Positions 1 through 9,527 of a DNA stretch of 64,000 nt are shown here, one piece after another. Source of the DNA: Marinilabiliaceae bacterium JC017 (GTDB taxonomy: Bacteria; Bacteroidota; Bacteroidia; Bacteroidales; Marinilabiliaceae); contig RHGE01000012.1 in assembly GCA_004296775.1 (NCBI GenBank), forward strand, positions 32,210 to 96,209, read 5' to 3'. A program made the position numbers and the translations under genes. The notes beneath the pieces were generated by a model that saw nothing but the letters and a program-made list of their open reading frames with translations, was not told the DNA's origin and ran no database searches. Each line of letters starts with the position of its first letter. The stretch's first letter is position 1.

Positions 1-173
1 TTTCCTTTTCGAAAAGAGGGTTTTGTTTCCGTATCAAATCCTATAACTGTTTCCTTTTTTAACAATTCGGCATACTGCTCAACATCATCAACATTATCCA
101 CCACAGTAATAAGACCTTTGAATTGCTGAAGAGGTAATTCACTTATAGCTTCCTTTGATATGGTTTTATGCAT
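1..173 (-). CDS. 3'-5' exonuclease (RNase D / DEDD type), cut by the window edge
   Basis: Only the first 57 or so codons are inside the window; the gene runs off the left end. Reading leftward from the ATG at 173, the product begins MHKTISKEAISELPLQ and later has VIGFDTETKPSF. The FDTET motif is the first exonuclease motif (Exo I, two acidic metal ligands) of the DEDD superfamily, and the following KPSF is typical of the short Bacteroidota RNase D-like exonucleases. It starts 3 bases after the stop of the DUF5063 gene on the same strand, so the two are almost certainly co-transcribed. The missing C-terminal part holds the remaining catalytic residues, so activity cannot be judged. Confidence 0.8.
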   Translation of the reverse strand, partial: MHKTISKEAISELPLQQFKGLITVVDNVDDVEQYAELLKKETVIGFDTETKPSFRKG

Positions 174-176
174 CAA

Positions 177-818
177 TTAAATACTTTTTAAATCATCATT
201 CTCATCCTGCCATTCCCTTTGCTTCTTTGAGATGATCCAATCCTGGGTATTTCGTTCCGATTCCCGGGGTTCCTTCTTCTCTTCATCACTCAAATCATCA
301 CCACTATAATAGGCCGAATGCAAAGCCCGAAGGGTATTTACCAACCGTTGTCCCCAGTATATTTCAAACTGATCAATAGCCTCCAACAAGGCATCGTTCA
401 TAAATTCAGTCACCCCTGACTTATAGGCAGTCACAAAATTCTTAAGATCCTGATACATGTCAGTTAAATCTTCAGCCACGCTGGCAGTCAAAGGTTCTTC
501 ACTGGTCTGCATATCGGGTAAAAACACTTCCAGGTAATCATTGTGTCCCCCCATTTTCATACGGATACCTTCGAATATCTGACGATATAAATCTTCGTCC
601 ACGGCCTGCTCCACATAGCCATCTTCTAATTCAGCCTCCGGCCGGGGCAATACAACAACTTTCAGGTATAATAATGGCAGCATTTTCAGAGAGACGCCAA
701 TAAACTCTTTCTTTGGATATTGAGGTGCGTTTTCCAGATAAGCACAAAATTCCTTGGCTACGGTTACAAACTCAACCACATTTTTTGAAAACACCAAATG
801 ATCAAACGGTTCTTCCAT
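177..818 (-). CDS. DUF5063 family protein
   Basis: A 213-residue soluble acidic protein with no signal peptide or membrane segment. The helical N-terminal part (VVEFVTVAKEFCAYLE, then a run of hydrophobic helices) and the overall length fit the DUF5063 family, which has no known biochemical function. The C-terminus is highly charged (EEKKEPRESERN, then a KKQREWQDENDDLK tail). It is the first gene of a pair with the exonuclease, separated by 3 bases, so a role linked to nucleic-acid processing is possible, but that is inference from position only. The start is the ATG at 818. Confidence 0.75.
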   Translation of the reverse strand: MEEPFDHLVFSKNVVEFVTVAKEFCAYLENAPQYPKKEFIGVSLKMLPLLYLKVVVLPRPEAELEDGYVEQAVDEDLYRQIFEGIRMKMGGHNDYLEVFLPDMQTSEEPLTASVAEDLTDMYQDLKNFVTAYKSGVTEFMNDALLEAIDQFEIYWGQRLVNTLRALHSAYYSGDDLSDEEKKEPRESERNTQDWIISKKQREWQDENDDLKSI

Positions 819-919
819 TACAATGAATTATCAAGCCCCACAAAATGAAATGGTACAGTAATTTATTGGAGGCAAAAGTAAGAAAAATATTTGGTTGTGC
901 ATTATTTCATACACCCCCA

Positions 920-2827
920 CTAATTACGCCACCAGACAAGTTCTCCTTGTTCATTTTCTCCAATAACCTCATAATCTTCAAGCCAGCGCAACACTTTTTC
1001 AACTTTTTCCTGCGGTTTTTTAATTTCAATTAACAGCTCGTCCGGCGAAACAGGTTTGGTTTGAAGCAATTGCTGAATAGCCTCACGGATAACATCAAAT
1101 TCATGATCATCGAGTTCCAGTTTTTTAACCTGTAAACAAACGTCACACACCCCGCAAGCTGGCGCATCTGACTCACCAAAATAAGCTATCAACATCTTAC
1201 TGCGACATACATGTCCGGTTGTTGCATAATCAATCACCGACTGCACCCGTCTTTCATACCCCTCCTTTCTCAGCTGATACACCTCTTTACCAAGAATCAG
1301 ATGGCGTATTTCTTCCCGCCGGCTGGTATAAACAACCAATGGTGTTTTCTTCCGGGGGATGTACCTGATCACCCGCAAATGATCCATCCGATTGAGATAA
1401 TTATAAATATCCCTTTTCTCTTTTTGCAAACGCGAGGCCAGTAGTTCTTCATCAATGGCCACATATTCGGTAAACACACCGGTATAAGATCGCAGCAGTA
1501 ATTTGATAAAGCCATCGAACGATTCATTTCTATCCTGAAAACGAAACAGCTCTTCGCGCTGCATAACAAAGTGCACCCGGGAGGGCAACTCCAGCTCTTC
1601 CGTAAACTCAATATAACCGGCGCGTTGCAGGATTTTAAGACTATTAAATACCGTTAGTATATTAAACTTATAGCCGGCACAAAACCGACCCATATCAAAA
1701 TCATACACCATCCCTTCCCCACTGCCAACGGCTAACTGGAAAAAATTTCCCAAAGCTTCATAAACTCTTTTTATGACATCGGGTTCAGGAAAAGAAGTGG
1801 CAACACTTCTTCGCAACAACGATTTATCGTGGTCGGACCACAGCAACACAGCAAATGCTTTTCGACCATCCCTGCCGGCACGCCCGGCTTCCTGAAAATA
1901 ACCTTCCAATGAGTCAGGCGCCCCCATATGTACCACAATTCGCACATCGGGTTTATCAATCCCCATTCCGAAAGCATTGGTACAAACCATAACTCGGATA
2001 CTCCCCTCCGTCCAGGCCTTTTGGCGATGATCCTTGAGTTTCTGATCCAATCCGGCATGGAAATAGCTGGCATTAATCCCTTTCTTTAAAAGAAAGGCAG
2101 CATATTCTTTGGTCTTTTTCCGATTGCGTACATAGACAATGCCACTACCTTTTACATTCGTTAGTATTCTCAATAACTGTTTCTCTTTATCTTCTGCATA
2201 CCTCACGACATAAGCCAGGTTTTCACGCACAAAACTTTTTCGAAAAACATGTTTCTCCTTAAACTTTAATTGTGTCTGAATGTCGTCCACCACTTCAGGG
2301 GTGGCGGTGGCTGTTAAGGCCAAAACCGGCACCTCAGGAATCAGTTCCCGCACTTCGGCGAGTTTTAAATAGGAAGGCCGAAAATCATAACCCCACTGTG
2401 AGATACAATGCGCCTCATCAACAGCCAAAAGACACACCTCCATTTGCTGGAGTTTACTTTTGAACAAATCCGTCCCCAGGCGTTCGGGTGACAGGTAAAG
2501 AAATTTATAATCGCCGAAAATACAATTATCCAGGGCGATATTAATCTCGTCGCCCGTTAACCCTGAATGAATGGCCAGGGCTTTTACTCCCCGTTTTTTC
2601 AGGTTTGCTACCTGATCTTTCATAAGGGCAATGAGCGGTGTAACAACAATACACACCCCGGACAGGGCCAGTGCAGGGACCTGAAACGTAACAGACTTAC
2701 CGCCCCCCGTTGGCATCAACCCCAGCGTATCATGTCCCGAAGCGGCCGACTTAATGATATCGAGCTGCAGGGATCGAAACGAGTCGTAACCCCAATATTC
2801 TTTTAATACCTGGTGATAAATATCCAT
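920..2827 (-). CDS. recQ: ATP-dependent DNA helicase RecQ
   Basis: A 635-residue superfamily 2 helicase that unwinds 3'-tailed duplexes in recombination and repair. Walker A is PTGGGKS near residue 42, and motif II is VDEAHCISQWGYDFR near residue 138, which includes the aromatic-rich loop special to RecQ. Motif VI is the HMGAPDSLEGYFQEAGRAGR region. The RecQ zinc site is visible as cysteines in HVCRSKMLIAYF and ACGVCDVC. The C-terminus ends soon after the winged-helix region, so the HRDC domain of E. coli RecQ seems to be missing or reduced, as in the shorter Bacteroidota RecQ. A longer reading opens with TTG at 2842, but the ATG at 2827 is preferred because a TAnnTTTG box lies about 37 bases upstream. 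Confidence 0.95.
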   Translation of the reverse strand: MDIYHQVLKEYWGYDSFRSLQLDIIKSAASGHDTLGLMPTGGGKSVTFQVPALALSGVCIVVTPLIALMKDQVANLKKRGVKALAIHSGLTGDEINIALDNCIFGDYKFLYLSPERLGTDLFKSKLQQMEVCLLAVDEAHCISQWGYDFRPSYLKLAEVRELIPEVPVLALTATATPEVVDDIQTQLKFKEKHVFRKSFVRENLAYVVRYAEDKEKQLLRILTNVKGSGIVYVRNRKKTKEYAAFLLKKGINASYFHAGLDQKLKDHRQKAWTEGSIRVMVCTNAFGMGIDKPDVRIVVHMGAPDSLEGYFQEAGRAGRDGRKAFAVLLWSDHDKSLLRRSVATSFPEPDVIKRVYEALGNFFQLAVGSGEGMVYDFDMGRFCAGYKFNILTVFNSLKILQRAGYIEFTEELELPSRVHFVMQREELFRFQDRNESFDGFIKLLLRSYTGVFTEYVAIDEELLASRLQKEKRDIYNYLNRMDHLRVIRYIPRKKTPLVVYTSRREEIRHLILGKEVYQLRKEGYERRVQSVIDYATTGHVCRSKMLIAYFGESDAPACGVCDVCLQVKKLELDDHEFDVIREAIQQLLQTKPVSPDELLIEIKKPQEKVEKVLRWLEDYEVIGENEQGELVWWRN

Positions 2828-2863
2828 ATGTCCCCCTGACAAATTATCTTATTTCTAGCGCCG

Positions 2864-2871
2864 CAAAAATA
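2864..2871 (-). promoter_or_regulatory. -7 promoter box for recQ
   Basis: On the minus strand this reads TATTTTTG, a full match to the Bacteroidota -7 consensus TAnnTTTG, 37 bases before the recQ ATG. No clear -33 TTTG lies at the usual distance, so the assignment rests on the -7 box alone. Confidence 0.5.
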
Positions 2872-3067
2872 CAAAATAGTTATGGCATTAATTTGACTGA
2901 AATTTTTCTTTAAAACTCCCCACGGAATACATTTGAACACAGAAAAAGAAAGCCCATCACCCGCTCCGTCCTTGTTTTATAAAGTCCATTACCATCACAA
3001 AAACAGCAGGTTTATCACCAAAAAACTACCCCTGAGAAAAAAAAGTTTTATAAATGCCATTTTTTAT

Positions 3068-3075
3068 TATTTTTG
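3068..3075 (+). promoter_or_regulatory. -7 promoter box for guaB
   Basis: Reads TATTTTTG (TAnnTTTG) and ends 34 bases before the guaB ATG at 3110. It supports the internal ATG as the true start, because a start at 2933 would lie upstream of the promoter. Confidence 0.5.
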
Positions 3076-3109
3076 CCAAAATTTTTTTAATTCCAAAAAT
3101 CAACACTCC

Positions 3110-4579
3110 ATGTCATTTATTGAGGATAAAATTGTATCAGACGGATTGACATTTGATGATGTTTTGCTCATTCCTGCCTATTCCCAGGTATTACCAAGGG
3201 ATGTAAAATTGACCACCCGGTTTACCCGGAACATTGAACTAAACACCCCCATTGTATCGGCCGCCATGGATACTGTTACCGAAGCCCGCCTGGCTATTGC
3301 CATTGCACGAGAAGGCGGTATAGGTGTTATCCACAAAAACATGACTATTGAACAACAGGCCAAACAAGTGGAGATTGTGAAACGCGCCGAAAACGGCATG
3401 ATCTACGATCCCATTACCATTCTTAAAGGCAGCACGGTAGAAGACGCCCTTCAGCTCATGAAAGAGTACAAAATCGGCGGTATTCCGGTGGTTGATCAAG
3501 GAGGATATCTGGAAGGCATCGTTACCAACCGCGACCTGCGTTTCGAGCACAACATGGGCAAAAAGATCGATAAAGTAATGACCAGCGAAAACCTGGTGAC
3601 TACCAATCAAACCACTGATCTTGAAAGTGCGGCCGCCATTCTTCAGGAGTATAAAATAGAAAAACTACCGGTAGTAGATAATGACAATAAACTGGTAGGT
3701 TTAGTTACCTATAAAGATATTACCAAGGCCAAGGACAAACCCCTTGCCTGCAAAGACGCCAAAGGTCGGTTAAGAGTAGCCGCCGGAGTAGGCGTTACTT
3801 TCAACACTTTTGAACGCATTGATGCCTTGGTAAAAGCCAATGTGGATGCCATCGTTATTGATACTGCACACGGACACAGCCAGGGCGTACTGGACACCTT
3901 GAAAAAAACCAAGGAACTGTACCCCGAATTAGAGGTCATTGTGGGCAACATTGCCACGGCAGATGCCGCCCTGGCTCTTGTGAAAGCAGGCGCTGACGGC
4001 GTAAAAGTAGGTATCGGCCCCGGCTCAATTTGTACCACCCGGGTAATTGCAGGTGTTGGCGTACCTCAGCTATCAGCTATTTATGATGTGGCTAGCGCGC
4101 TAAAAAATACCGGTGTCCCACTGATTGCTGATGGAGGCATCCGTTATTCAGGCGATATTGTAAAAGCCATTGCTGCCGGTGCCCACTCCATTATGGCAGG
4201 CGGTTTATTTGCCGGCGTGGAAGAGTCTCCGGGCGAAACCATCATTTATAACGGTCGTAAATTTAAATCATACCGTGGAATGGGATCCCTTGAAGCCATG
4301 CAAAAAGGCTCCAAAGACCGTTATTTCCAGGATGTAGAAGATGACATTAAAAAACTGGTACCGGAAGGCATTGCAGCCCGAGTGGCTTACAAAGGCTCCC
4401 TACTGGAAGTCATTTACCAATTGGTGGGTGGGTTACGTGCCGGAATGGGCTATTGCGGTGCGGCCAACATTGAAGATTTACACAAAGCTAAATTTACCCG
4501 TATTACCAATGCCGGTATTTCAGAGAGTCACCCCCATGATGTAACCATCACGCGGGAAGCACCTAATTACTCCAGATAA
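3110..4579 (+). CDS. guaB: IMP dehydrogenase
   Basis: Oxidises IMP to XMP with NAD+, the committed step of GMP synthesis. The 489-residue product starts [20 protein letters not shown], the standard N-terminus of the family. Two CBS domains sit in the expected insertion (about residues 95-210, including KIGGIPVVD and KIEKLPVVD). The catalytic loop is [11 protein letters not shown] with its cysteine nucleophile, followed by [10 protein letters not shown] (IMP phosphate binding) and [10 protein letters not shown]. The reading frame is open 59 codons further upstream, but that stretch is low-complexity, holds the promoter box, and is not part of the family. A strong terminator follows, so guaB appears monocistronic. 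Confidence 0.97.
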   Translation: MSFIEDKIVSDGLTFDDVLLIPAYSQVLPRDVKLTTRFTRNIELNTPIVSAAMDTVTEARLAIAIAREGGIGVIHKNMTIEQQAKQVEIVKRAENGMIYDPITILKGSTVEDALQLMKEYKIGGIPVVDQGGYLEGIVTNRDLRFEHNMGKKIDKVMTSENLVTTNQTTDLESAAAILQEYKIEKLPVVDNDNKLVGLVTYKDITKAKDKPLACKDAKGRLRVAAGVGVTFNTFERIDALVKANVDAIVIDTAHGHSQGVLDTLKKTKELYPELEVIVGNIATADAALALVKAGADGVKVGIGPGSICTTRVIAGVGVPQLSAIYDVASALKNTGVPLIADGGIRYSGDIVKAIAAGAHSIMAGGLFAGVEESPGETIIYNGRKFKSYRGMGSLEAMQKGSKDRYFQDVEDDIKKLVPEGIAARVAYKGSLLEVIYQLVGGLRAGMGYCGAANIEDLHKAKFTRITNAGISESHPHDVTITREAPNYSR

Positions 4580-4601
4580 TCATTTAGATTAACACAATAT
4601 A

Positions 4602-4637
4602 TAAGCGGCTGTCTCAAAGGAGATGGCCGCTTTTTTC
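4602..4637 (+). terminator. Rho-independent terminator of guaB
   Basis: Stem AGCGGC pairs with GCCGCT and is extended by TCTC/GAGA through two G-T wobbles; the loop is AAAG and six T follow. It lies 25 bases after the guaB stop. Confidence 0.85.
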
Positions 4638-4657
4638 ATAGGTCATCATACCAAATA

Positions 4658-4792
4658 GATTGTTAGAATTTAGATAATAGAGATTAGACTGATTTACATT
4701 TCCCACTTTTTTTAGACCATTAACCACTTTATATATTGGATATAAACTGTTTTTTCAATTACTCACAAAAGTTTAACGAACTATTGTATACC
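4658..4792 (+). repeat. Dispersed repeat family 3, copy a
   Basis: This 135-base AT-rich stretch recurs at 40156-40288 and 42262-42398, with a fragment near 31045. Shared blocks in order are a TTAGA/ATAATAGA start, AGACTGATTTACAT, a central ACTTTnTCTATTGGATA (copies a and b), then CAAAAGTTTAACGAACTATTG. It has no open reading frame. Confidence 0.7.
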
Positions 4793-4870
4793 GAACCTGG
4801 ATAAGACGGAAATATCCTTAGATATTAGTAGAGGGCAAGTTTTAAGTATCAAGAGATGCAAGAAAAAACA

Positions 4871-5190
4871 CTCAAGAGCTCCGAAAAATCAGCCAAGAGC
4901 TTCAGAAATCACTCAAGAACACTAAAAAAGCATCCAAGAGCTCCGAAAAATGACTCAAGAGCTCCAGAAAATCATCCAAGAGCTCCAGAAATCACTCAAG
5001 AACACTAAAAAAGCATCCAAGGGCTCGGGAAAATGACTCAAGCGCATCAGAAAATCATCCAAGAGCTTCAGAAATCACTCAAGAACATTAAAAAACCATT
5101 CAAGAGCTCAGGGAAATGACTCAAGGGCTTCAGAAATCACTCAAGGGCTCCAGAAATCACTAAAGAGCTCCAGAAATCATCCAAGAGCAG
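4871..5190 (+). repeat. Tandem array of about 20.75-bp units with an 83-bp higher-order period
   Basis: About 16 head-to-tail units of 19-22 bases built on CCAAGAGCTCCAGAAATCA. Every fourth unit is the variant CTCAAGAACACTAAAAAAG; its three copies start at 4912, 4995 and 5078, exactly 83 bases apart. The array fills most of the 730-base gap between the guaB terminator and the PpiC gene. It is not coding: units vary in length and frames break. Confidence 0.85.
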
Positions 5191-5272
5191 CCACAGAACG
5201 AGAATTAAATGTTAAAATTTATTACAGAAATCGCATTTCTCACACAATAACTACTTTTAACCCCCCGTTAAC

Positions 5273-5280
5273 TAACTTTG
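5273..5280 (+). promoter_or_regulatory. -7 promoter box of the PpiC/SurA operon
   Basis: Reads TAACTTTG (TAnnTTTG) and ends 32 bases before the ATG at 5313. A CTTTTAA tract about 20 bases upstream may serve as a weak -33 element. Confidence 0.5.
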
Positions 5281-5312
5281 AAATTACTCAGAAACCAAAA
5301 GAAACAGACACA

Positions 5313-7250
5313 ATGAAATTCCCAAAAACCTTTCACTACTTATCTCTATTATTACTACTGACTATCTCACCGGTGATTGCCCAGGAAAACAACCAACCTC
5401 TTTTAACCATCGGGGATCAACAGTACACAACAGACGAATTCGAATACATTTATAACAAAAACAACCGTCAAACCGACAAAGCACTCTCTAAAGAGGAATA
5501 CCTCGACCTTTTTGTCAAATACAAACTAAAAGTAACTGCCGCCATATCCGAAGGCTATGACACGTTACCCTCTTTTATCAATGAGTTTAACCACTATCGG
5601 GACGAACTGGCCAAACCCTACCTGACAGATAAGAAAACAACCGACAAACTGGTACAGGAAGCCTACTCCAGATTAAACCAGGAGGTCGATGCCAGTCATA
5701 TCCTGATCAGGGTTAGCCCCAATGCCACACCAGCAGACACCCTAACAGCTTATAATAAAATCAGAGATCTCCGGCAAAAAATTCAGCAGGGCGCTGATTT
5801 TGCCCAAATAGCCCAAACCTATTCGGAAGATCCGTCAGCCCGCTCCAACAAGGGCCGACTGGGTTTTTTCACCGGTTTTCAAATGGTCTATTCTTTCGAA
5901 TCTGCCGCCTTTAACACACCTGCCGGAAAGGTATCGCCAATTATCCGCACCCGTTTCGGTTACCACCTTGTGAAAGTACACAACAAACGTCCGGCCCGGG
6001 GAGAAGTTAAGGTAGCCCACATCATGAAGGCATTTCCCCAAAATGCATCTCAGGAAATCAAAGACAAAGCAAAAAATGAAATAAACAGCCTTTACCAAAG
6101 GCTTCAAGACGGAGAAAATTTTAAAACATTGGCCCAACAATATTCCGATGATAAAAACAGTGCTGTAAAGGGTGGTGAACTCCCATGGTTCGGCCTTGGC
6201 CGTATGGTGCCCGCTTTTTCCGATGCTGCCTTTTCTCTGACTACAAACGACTCATTTGGCAGTCCCATCCAAACGCCTTTTGGCTGGCACATTATTTACC
6301 GCATTAACCATCGGGGCATCAAACCCCTGGAAGAGATAAAAGACGAAATCCTTCAAAAAATACAAAATGATGAAAGAGCACTGAGCGGCACCACCGTCAC
6401 CGTAAAACGCCTAAAAGACGAATACCATTTTACGGAATCTACCGCCAATGCGAATACCATCAAAGACCATTTAGCCAAAAGCTCAGAATTAAACCGCGAG
6501 GTGCTTGATGACCTGGAGCAACAAAACCTTCCTCTCATGGAATTTGCACACAACCAATACACCACGGCTGATTTTTCCCGCTTTCTATCCAAGAGAAATT
6601 ACACCAACCAAACAAACCCGGTACAAATAGAAAAAATCTATCAACACTTCATCGAAACCACTGTTCTTGACTACGAAAAACAACACCTTGAAGAGAAATA
6701 CCCGGAATTTAGATTCCTGATGAATGAATATCACGATGGCCTTTTAATCTTTGAAATCAGCCAAAAAGAGATATGGACCAAAGCTACTTCAGACTCTCTC
6801 GGACTCACCGCTTATTACGAGGCAAACAAGAACAAGTACCTGTCCACAGAATCGTTTGAAGGCACCATCTATTATTGTGGTGACAAAAAAACATTGAAAA
6901 AAGTAAAAAAACTGGTTAAAAAATCACCCGAACTCACGTGTGACTCCTTGCAACACATGAATAACAACCTATTTTGTGAGAAAAACACTTTCAAAAAAGG
7001 CACAACAGCGCTGCATGACAAAATTCTCTGGAAAATTAAAACAAATGAGACATTAACCTATCCTCATGACTTTTCAAATGTGTTTTATACAGGTAAATTT
7101 GTAAAACCTTTCATCATACCTTTAAACAATACCAAAGGCCAAGTCATTTCTGATTATCAACAACATTTGGAAGAGAAGTGGATCGAAATGCTGAAAGATA
7201 AATTTCATCCGGTAGTTAAAGATTTTGCAATAGAAACAACAAACCTTTAA
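5313..7250 (+). CDS. Periplasmic peptidyl-prolyl isomerase, two parvulin domains (PpiC/SurA-like)
   Basis: A 645-residue exported protein with a signal peptide ending near SPVIAQ. An N-terminal chaperone-type segment is followed by two parvulin (PpiC) domains, about residues 122-225 (ASHILIRV, YSEDPSARSNKGRLG, FGYHLVKV) and 230-332 (VAHIMKAF, YSDDKNSAVKGGELPWF, FGWHIIYR). The long C-terminal half (about 330-645) has no recognised domain. Parvulins catalyse proline cis-trans isomerisation and, as SurA, escort outer-membrane proteins across the periplasm. It heads a same-strand run of envelope-biogenesis genes to 12.2 kb, which fits an outer-membrane assembly role. It could equally be called PrsA- or SurA-like. 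Confidence 0.9.
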   Translation: MKFPKTFHYLSLLLLLTISPVIAQENNQPLLTIGDQQYTTDEFEYIYNKNNRQTDKALSKEEYLDLFVKYKLKVTAAISEGYDTLPSFINEFNHYRDELAKPYLTDKKTTDKLVQEAYSRLNQEVDASHILIRVSPNATPADTLTAYNKIRDLRQKIQQGADFAQIAQTYSEDPSARSNKGRLGFFTGFQMVYSFESAAFNTPAGKVSPIIRTRFGYHLVKVHNKRPARGEVKVAHIMKAFPQNASQEIKDKAKNEINSLYQRLQDGENFKTLAQQYSDDKNSAVKGGELPWFGLGRMVPAFSDAAFSLTTNDSFGSPIQTPFGWHIIYRINHRGIKPLEEIKDEILQKIQNDERALSGTTVTVKRLKDEYHFTESTANANTIKDHLAKSSELNREVLDDLEQQNLPLMEFAHNQYTTADFSRFLSKRNYTNQTNPVQIEKIYQHFIETTVLDYEKQHLEEKYPEFRFLMNEYHDGLLIFEISQKEIWTKATSDSLGLTAYYEANKNKYLSTESFEGTIYYCGDKKTLKKVKKLVKKSPELTCDSLQHMNNNLFCEKNTFKKGTTALHDKILWKIKTNETLTYPHDFSNVFYTGKFVKPFIIPLNNTKGQVISDYQQHLEEKWIEMLKDKFHPVVKDFAIETTNL

Positions 7251-7295
7251 TTTTGCCGGCCTTGAAATATTCAGTTCATAAAAAAACAAACACTT

Positions 7296-8156
7296 ATGAA
7301 ATTTGGCTTTGTCAGTTTAGTATTCACCCTCACAATAAGTTTACTGTTTTTTAACAGTTGTAATCCCACTGACCATGATCCGCTATCGGATCCTGTGGTA
7401 CAAGTAGGAGAAAAAACACTGACAAAGGGAAAATTATTCGGGGCCACGCCAGACAACCTCTCTGAACAAGACAGTCTGGCGTTTGCCATGGAATACATCA
7501 ACAGGTGGATAAAGGCAGAGCTTATGCTTCAGAAAGCAGAACTCAACCTACCGCCAGAGGAAAAAGATGTGGAGCAATTACTGGAGGAGTATCGCCGTTC
7601 GTTATTGGTGCATCACTATCAGCAAAAATTATTGAAGCAAAAATACTCGCCATTGATTACAAGTACTGAAATAGAGACCTACTACAATAACATGATCGAT
7701 AATTTCCAGCTGAACGAACCTATTTTTAAAGGGCTCTACATTGTTGTGTCCAACACGGCACCTAATCTGGATGATCTAAAAAAGTGGTACCGCTCTGATA
7801 ATTCAGAAGACTTGGTTAAACTGGAATCATATTGCTATCAGAATGCCAAAAAATACGATGTGTTTTTTGATAACTGGAAATCTTTTGAACAGATAAACAA
7901 GAAACTGCCCAAACCAATCACTAATACTGAAAGGGTTCTGAAAAGCCGTAAATATTACGAAATATCCGATTCCTTGTATCACTATTTCATCGCAATTAAG
8001 GACTATAAATTGATTAACGATACCGCGCCACTTGATTTCGTAGAACAAAAGATTAAAGCCATTTTATTAAATAAAAAGAGACTGGAATTCATTGACAAGT
8101 TGGAATCAGATCTCTACGAAGAAGGATTGAAGCAGAAAATTATAAAATTCTATTAA
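7296..8156 (+). CDS. SurA-N-like periplasmic lipoprotein lacking a parvulin domain
   Basis: A 286-residue predicted lipoprotein with signal and lipobox FFNSC near residue 22. The VVQVGEKTLTKGKLF segment and the following helices (YINRWIKAELMLQKAEL, EEYRRSLLVHHYQQKLLKQ) resemble the N-terminal chaperone part of SurA/PpiD-type proteins, but the parvulin signature HILI...YSxD...G is absent. It sits between two true parvulin proteins and is probably a non-catalytic partner. A TAATTTTG box overlaps the stop codon of the preceding gene (7248-7255) and could give it an internal promoter. The function is inferred from position and fold resemblance only. Confidence 0.8.
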   Translation: MKFGFVSLVFTLTISLLFFNSCNPTDHDPLSDPVVQVGEKTLTKGKLFGATPDNLSEQDSLAFAMEYINRWIKAELMLQKAELNLPPEEKDVEQLLEEYRRSLLVHHYQQKLLKQKYSPLITSTEIETYYNNMIDNFQLNEPIFKGLYIVVSNTAPNLDDLKKWYRSDNSEDLVKLESYCYQNAKKYDVFFDNWKSFEQINKKLPKPITNTERVLKSRKYYEISDSLYHYFIAIKDYKLINDTAPLDFVEQKIKAILLNKKRLEFIDKLESDLYEEGLKQKIIKFY

Positions 8157-8175
8157 TTTTACGAAAAAAAACAGC

Positions 8176-9522
8176 ATGCAGAAGTTATTCGTATTCAGTT
8201 TTTACTTACTCTTTTCGCTATCACTAACGGCACAGACCAATGTCATTGACGAGGTTATTGCTGTAGTTGGTGACAACGCCATTTTGAAATCAGACATTGA
8301 ACATCGATATGAACAGGCACTCAGTGAGGGAGCTACCTTTCCCGGTGACATGAAGTGCTATCTATTTGAAGAAATCCTGATCCAAAGCCTGATGATCAAC
8401 CAGGCAGCCCTTGACAGTATTGAGGTCAACCACAATCAAGTGGTCAACCAGGTTGACGGTCGTATCAACTACATCATTCAGCAATTGGGGGATAAAGACA
8501 AAATGGAGGAATATTTCAACAAATCAATGCTCCAGATTAAACGCGACATGATGGAGATGGTACAAAAACAGATGTTGGCTGATCAAATGAAGATGGAAAT
8601 CACCCAGAACCTGGCCGTGACACCATCTGAAATCAAGGCATATTATCGCCGGCTCCCACAAGATAGTCTGCCCATGGTACCAACACAGTACGAGCTTCAA
8701 CAAATTGTTGTGTATCCCAAAGTAGAACAAGAAGAGATTGACCGGGTTAAAAAGCAACTACGCGGATTTCAACGCGAAATTAATGAAGGCCGTGATTTTG
8801 CAACACTGGCCGTATTGTATTCCGAGGATCCCGGTTCAGCCAGCCGTGGTGGTGATCTGGGATGGGCCACCCGCGCCAGCTATGTACCCGAATTTGCCAA
8901 TGTGGCTTTTAACCTTCAGGACAAAAACAAAGTATCTAAAATTGTGGAGACTGAATTTGGCTTCCACATTATCCAGCTCATTGACCGTAAAGGAGACCGT
9001 ATTAACGTACGCCATATCCTCATCAGGCCAAAAATATCACAAAATGCAAGGGAAGAATCCCAGAACAGATTGGATACCATTGCCAAATTAATAAACGATG
9101 ACGTAATGCCTTTTAATGAAGCTGCCTTAAGGTTTTCCATGGATAAAGACACCAGATCCAATGGGGGCTTAATGGTTAATCACAAAACCAGCTCATCCAA
9201 ATTTGAAATCTCCGACATCCCGGCAGAGATGAATAAAGCTATTCAAGGACTGAAACCAGGAGAGATGACCGCTCCGTTTAGAATGATGGATGACAGAAAA
9301 GGTAAAGAGACCTACAGAATGGTGTTACTTAAAAAGAAAACAGCGCCTCACAAAGCTAATATTGGAGATGATTACCAGCTCCTGCAATCCATGATGGAAA
9401 ACAAAAAACGACAAGAAGCGTTAAATAAATGGATCAAAGCAAAACAAGGCGAGACTTACATCACCATTGATAAAAACTGGGTGAACTGCGATTTTCGATA
9501 TGAGGGGTGGATTAAGAACTAA
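8176..9522 (+). CDS. SurA-like periplasmic chaperone / peptidyl-prolyl isomerase
   Basis: A 448-residue exported protein with signal peptide ending SLTAQ. The mature N-terminus IDEVIAVVGDNAILKSDIE is the classic SurA start (E. coli DKVAAVVNNGVVLESDVD type). It is followed by a helical chaperone domain and two parvulin domains, about residues 175-275 (YELQQIVVYP, LYSEDPGSASRGGDLGW, FGFHIIQL) and 278-385 (VRHILIRP, FSMDKDTRSNGGLM). It likely delivers beta-barrel proteins such as LptD to the Bam machinery. The OstA gene shortly downstream supports this. The start codon is ATG, 19 bases after the previous stop. Confidence 0.9.
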   Translation: MQKLFVFSFYLLFSLSLTAQTNVIDEVIAVVGDNAILKSDIEHRYEQALSEGATFPGDMKCYLFEEILIQSLMINQAALDSIEVNHNQVVNQVDGRINYIIQQLGDKDKMEEYFNKSMLQIKRDMMEMVQKQMLADQMKMEITQNLAVTPSEIKAYYRRLPQDSLPMVPTQYELQQIVVYPKVEQEEIDRVKKQLRGFQREINEGRDFATLAVLYSEDPGSASRGGDLGWATRASYVPEFANVAFNLQDKNKVSKIVETEFGFHIIQLIDRKGDRINVRHILIRPKISQNAREESQNRLDTIAKLINDDVMPFNEAALRFSMDKDTRSNGGLMVNHKTSSSKFEISDIPAEMNKAIQGLKPGEMTAPFRMMDDRKGKETYRMVLLKKKTAPHKANIGDDYQLLQSMMENKKRQEALNKWIKAKQGETYITIDKNWVNCDFRYEGWIKN

Positions 9523-9527
9523 ATCAC

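Noticed and set aside
2933..3109. N-terminal extension of guaB (59 codons)
   Set aside because: Outside the IMP dehydrogenase family, contains the promoter box, and the internal ATG gives the standard N-terminus.
4871..5190. Possible CRISPR or coding repeat
   Set aside because: Units are contiguous without unique spacers, and unit length changes break any reading frame.
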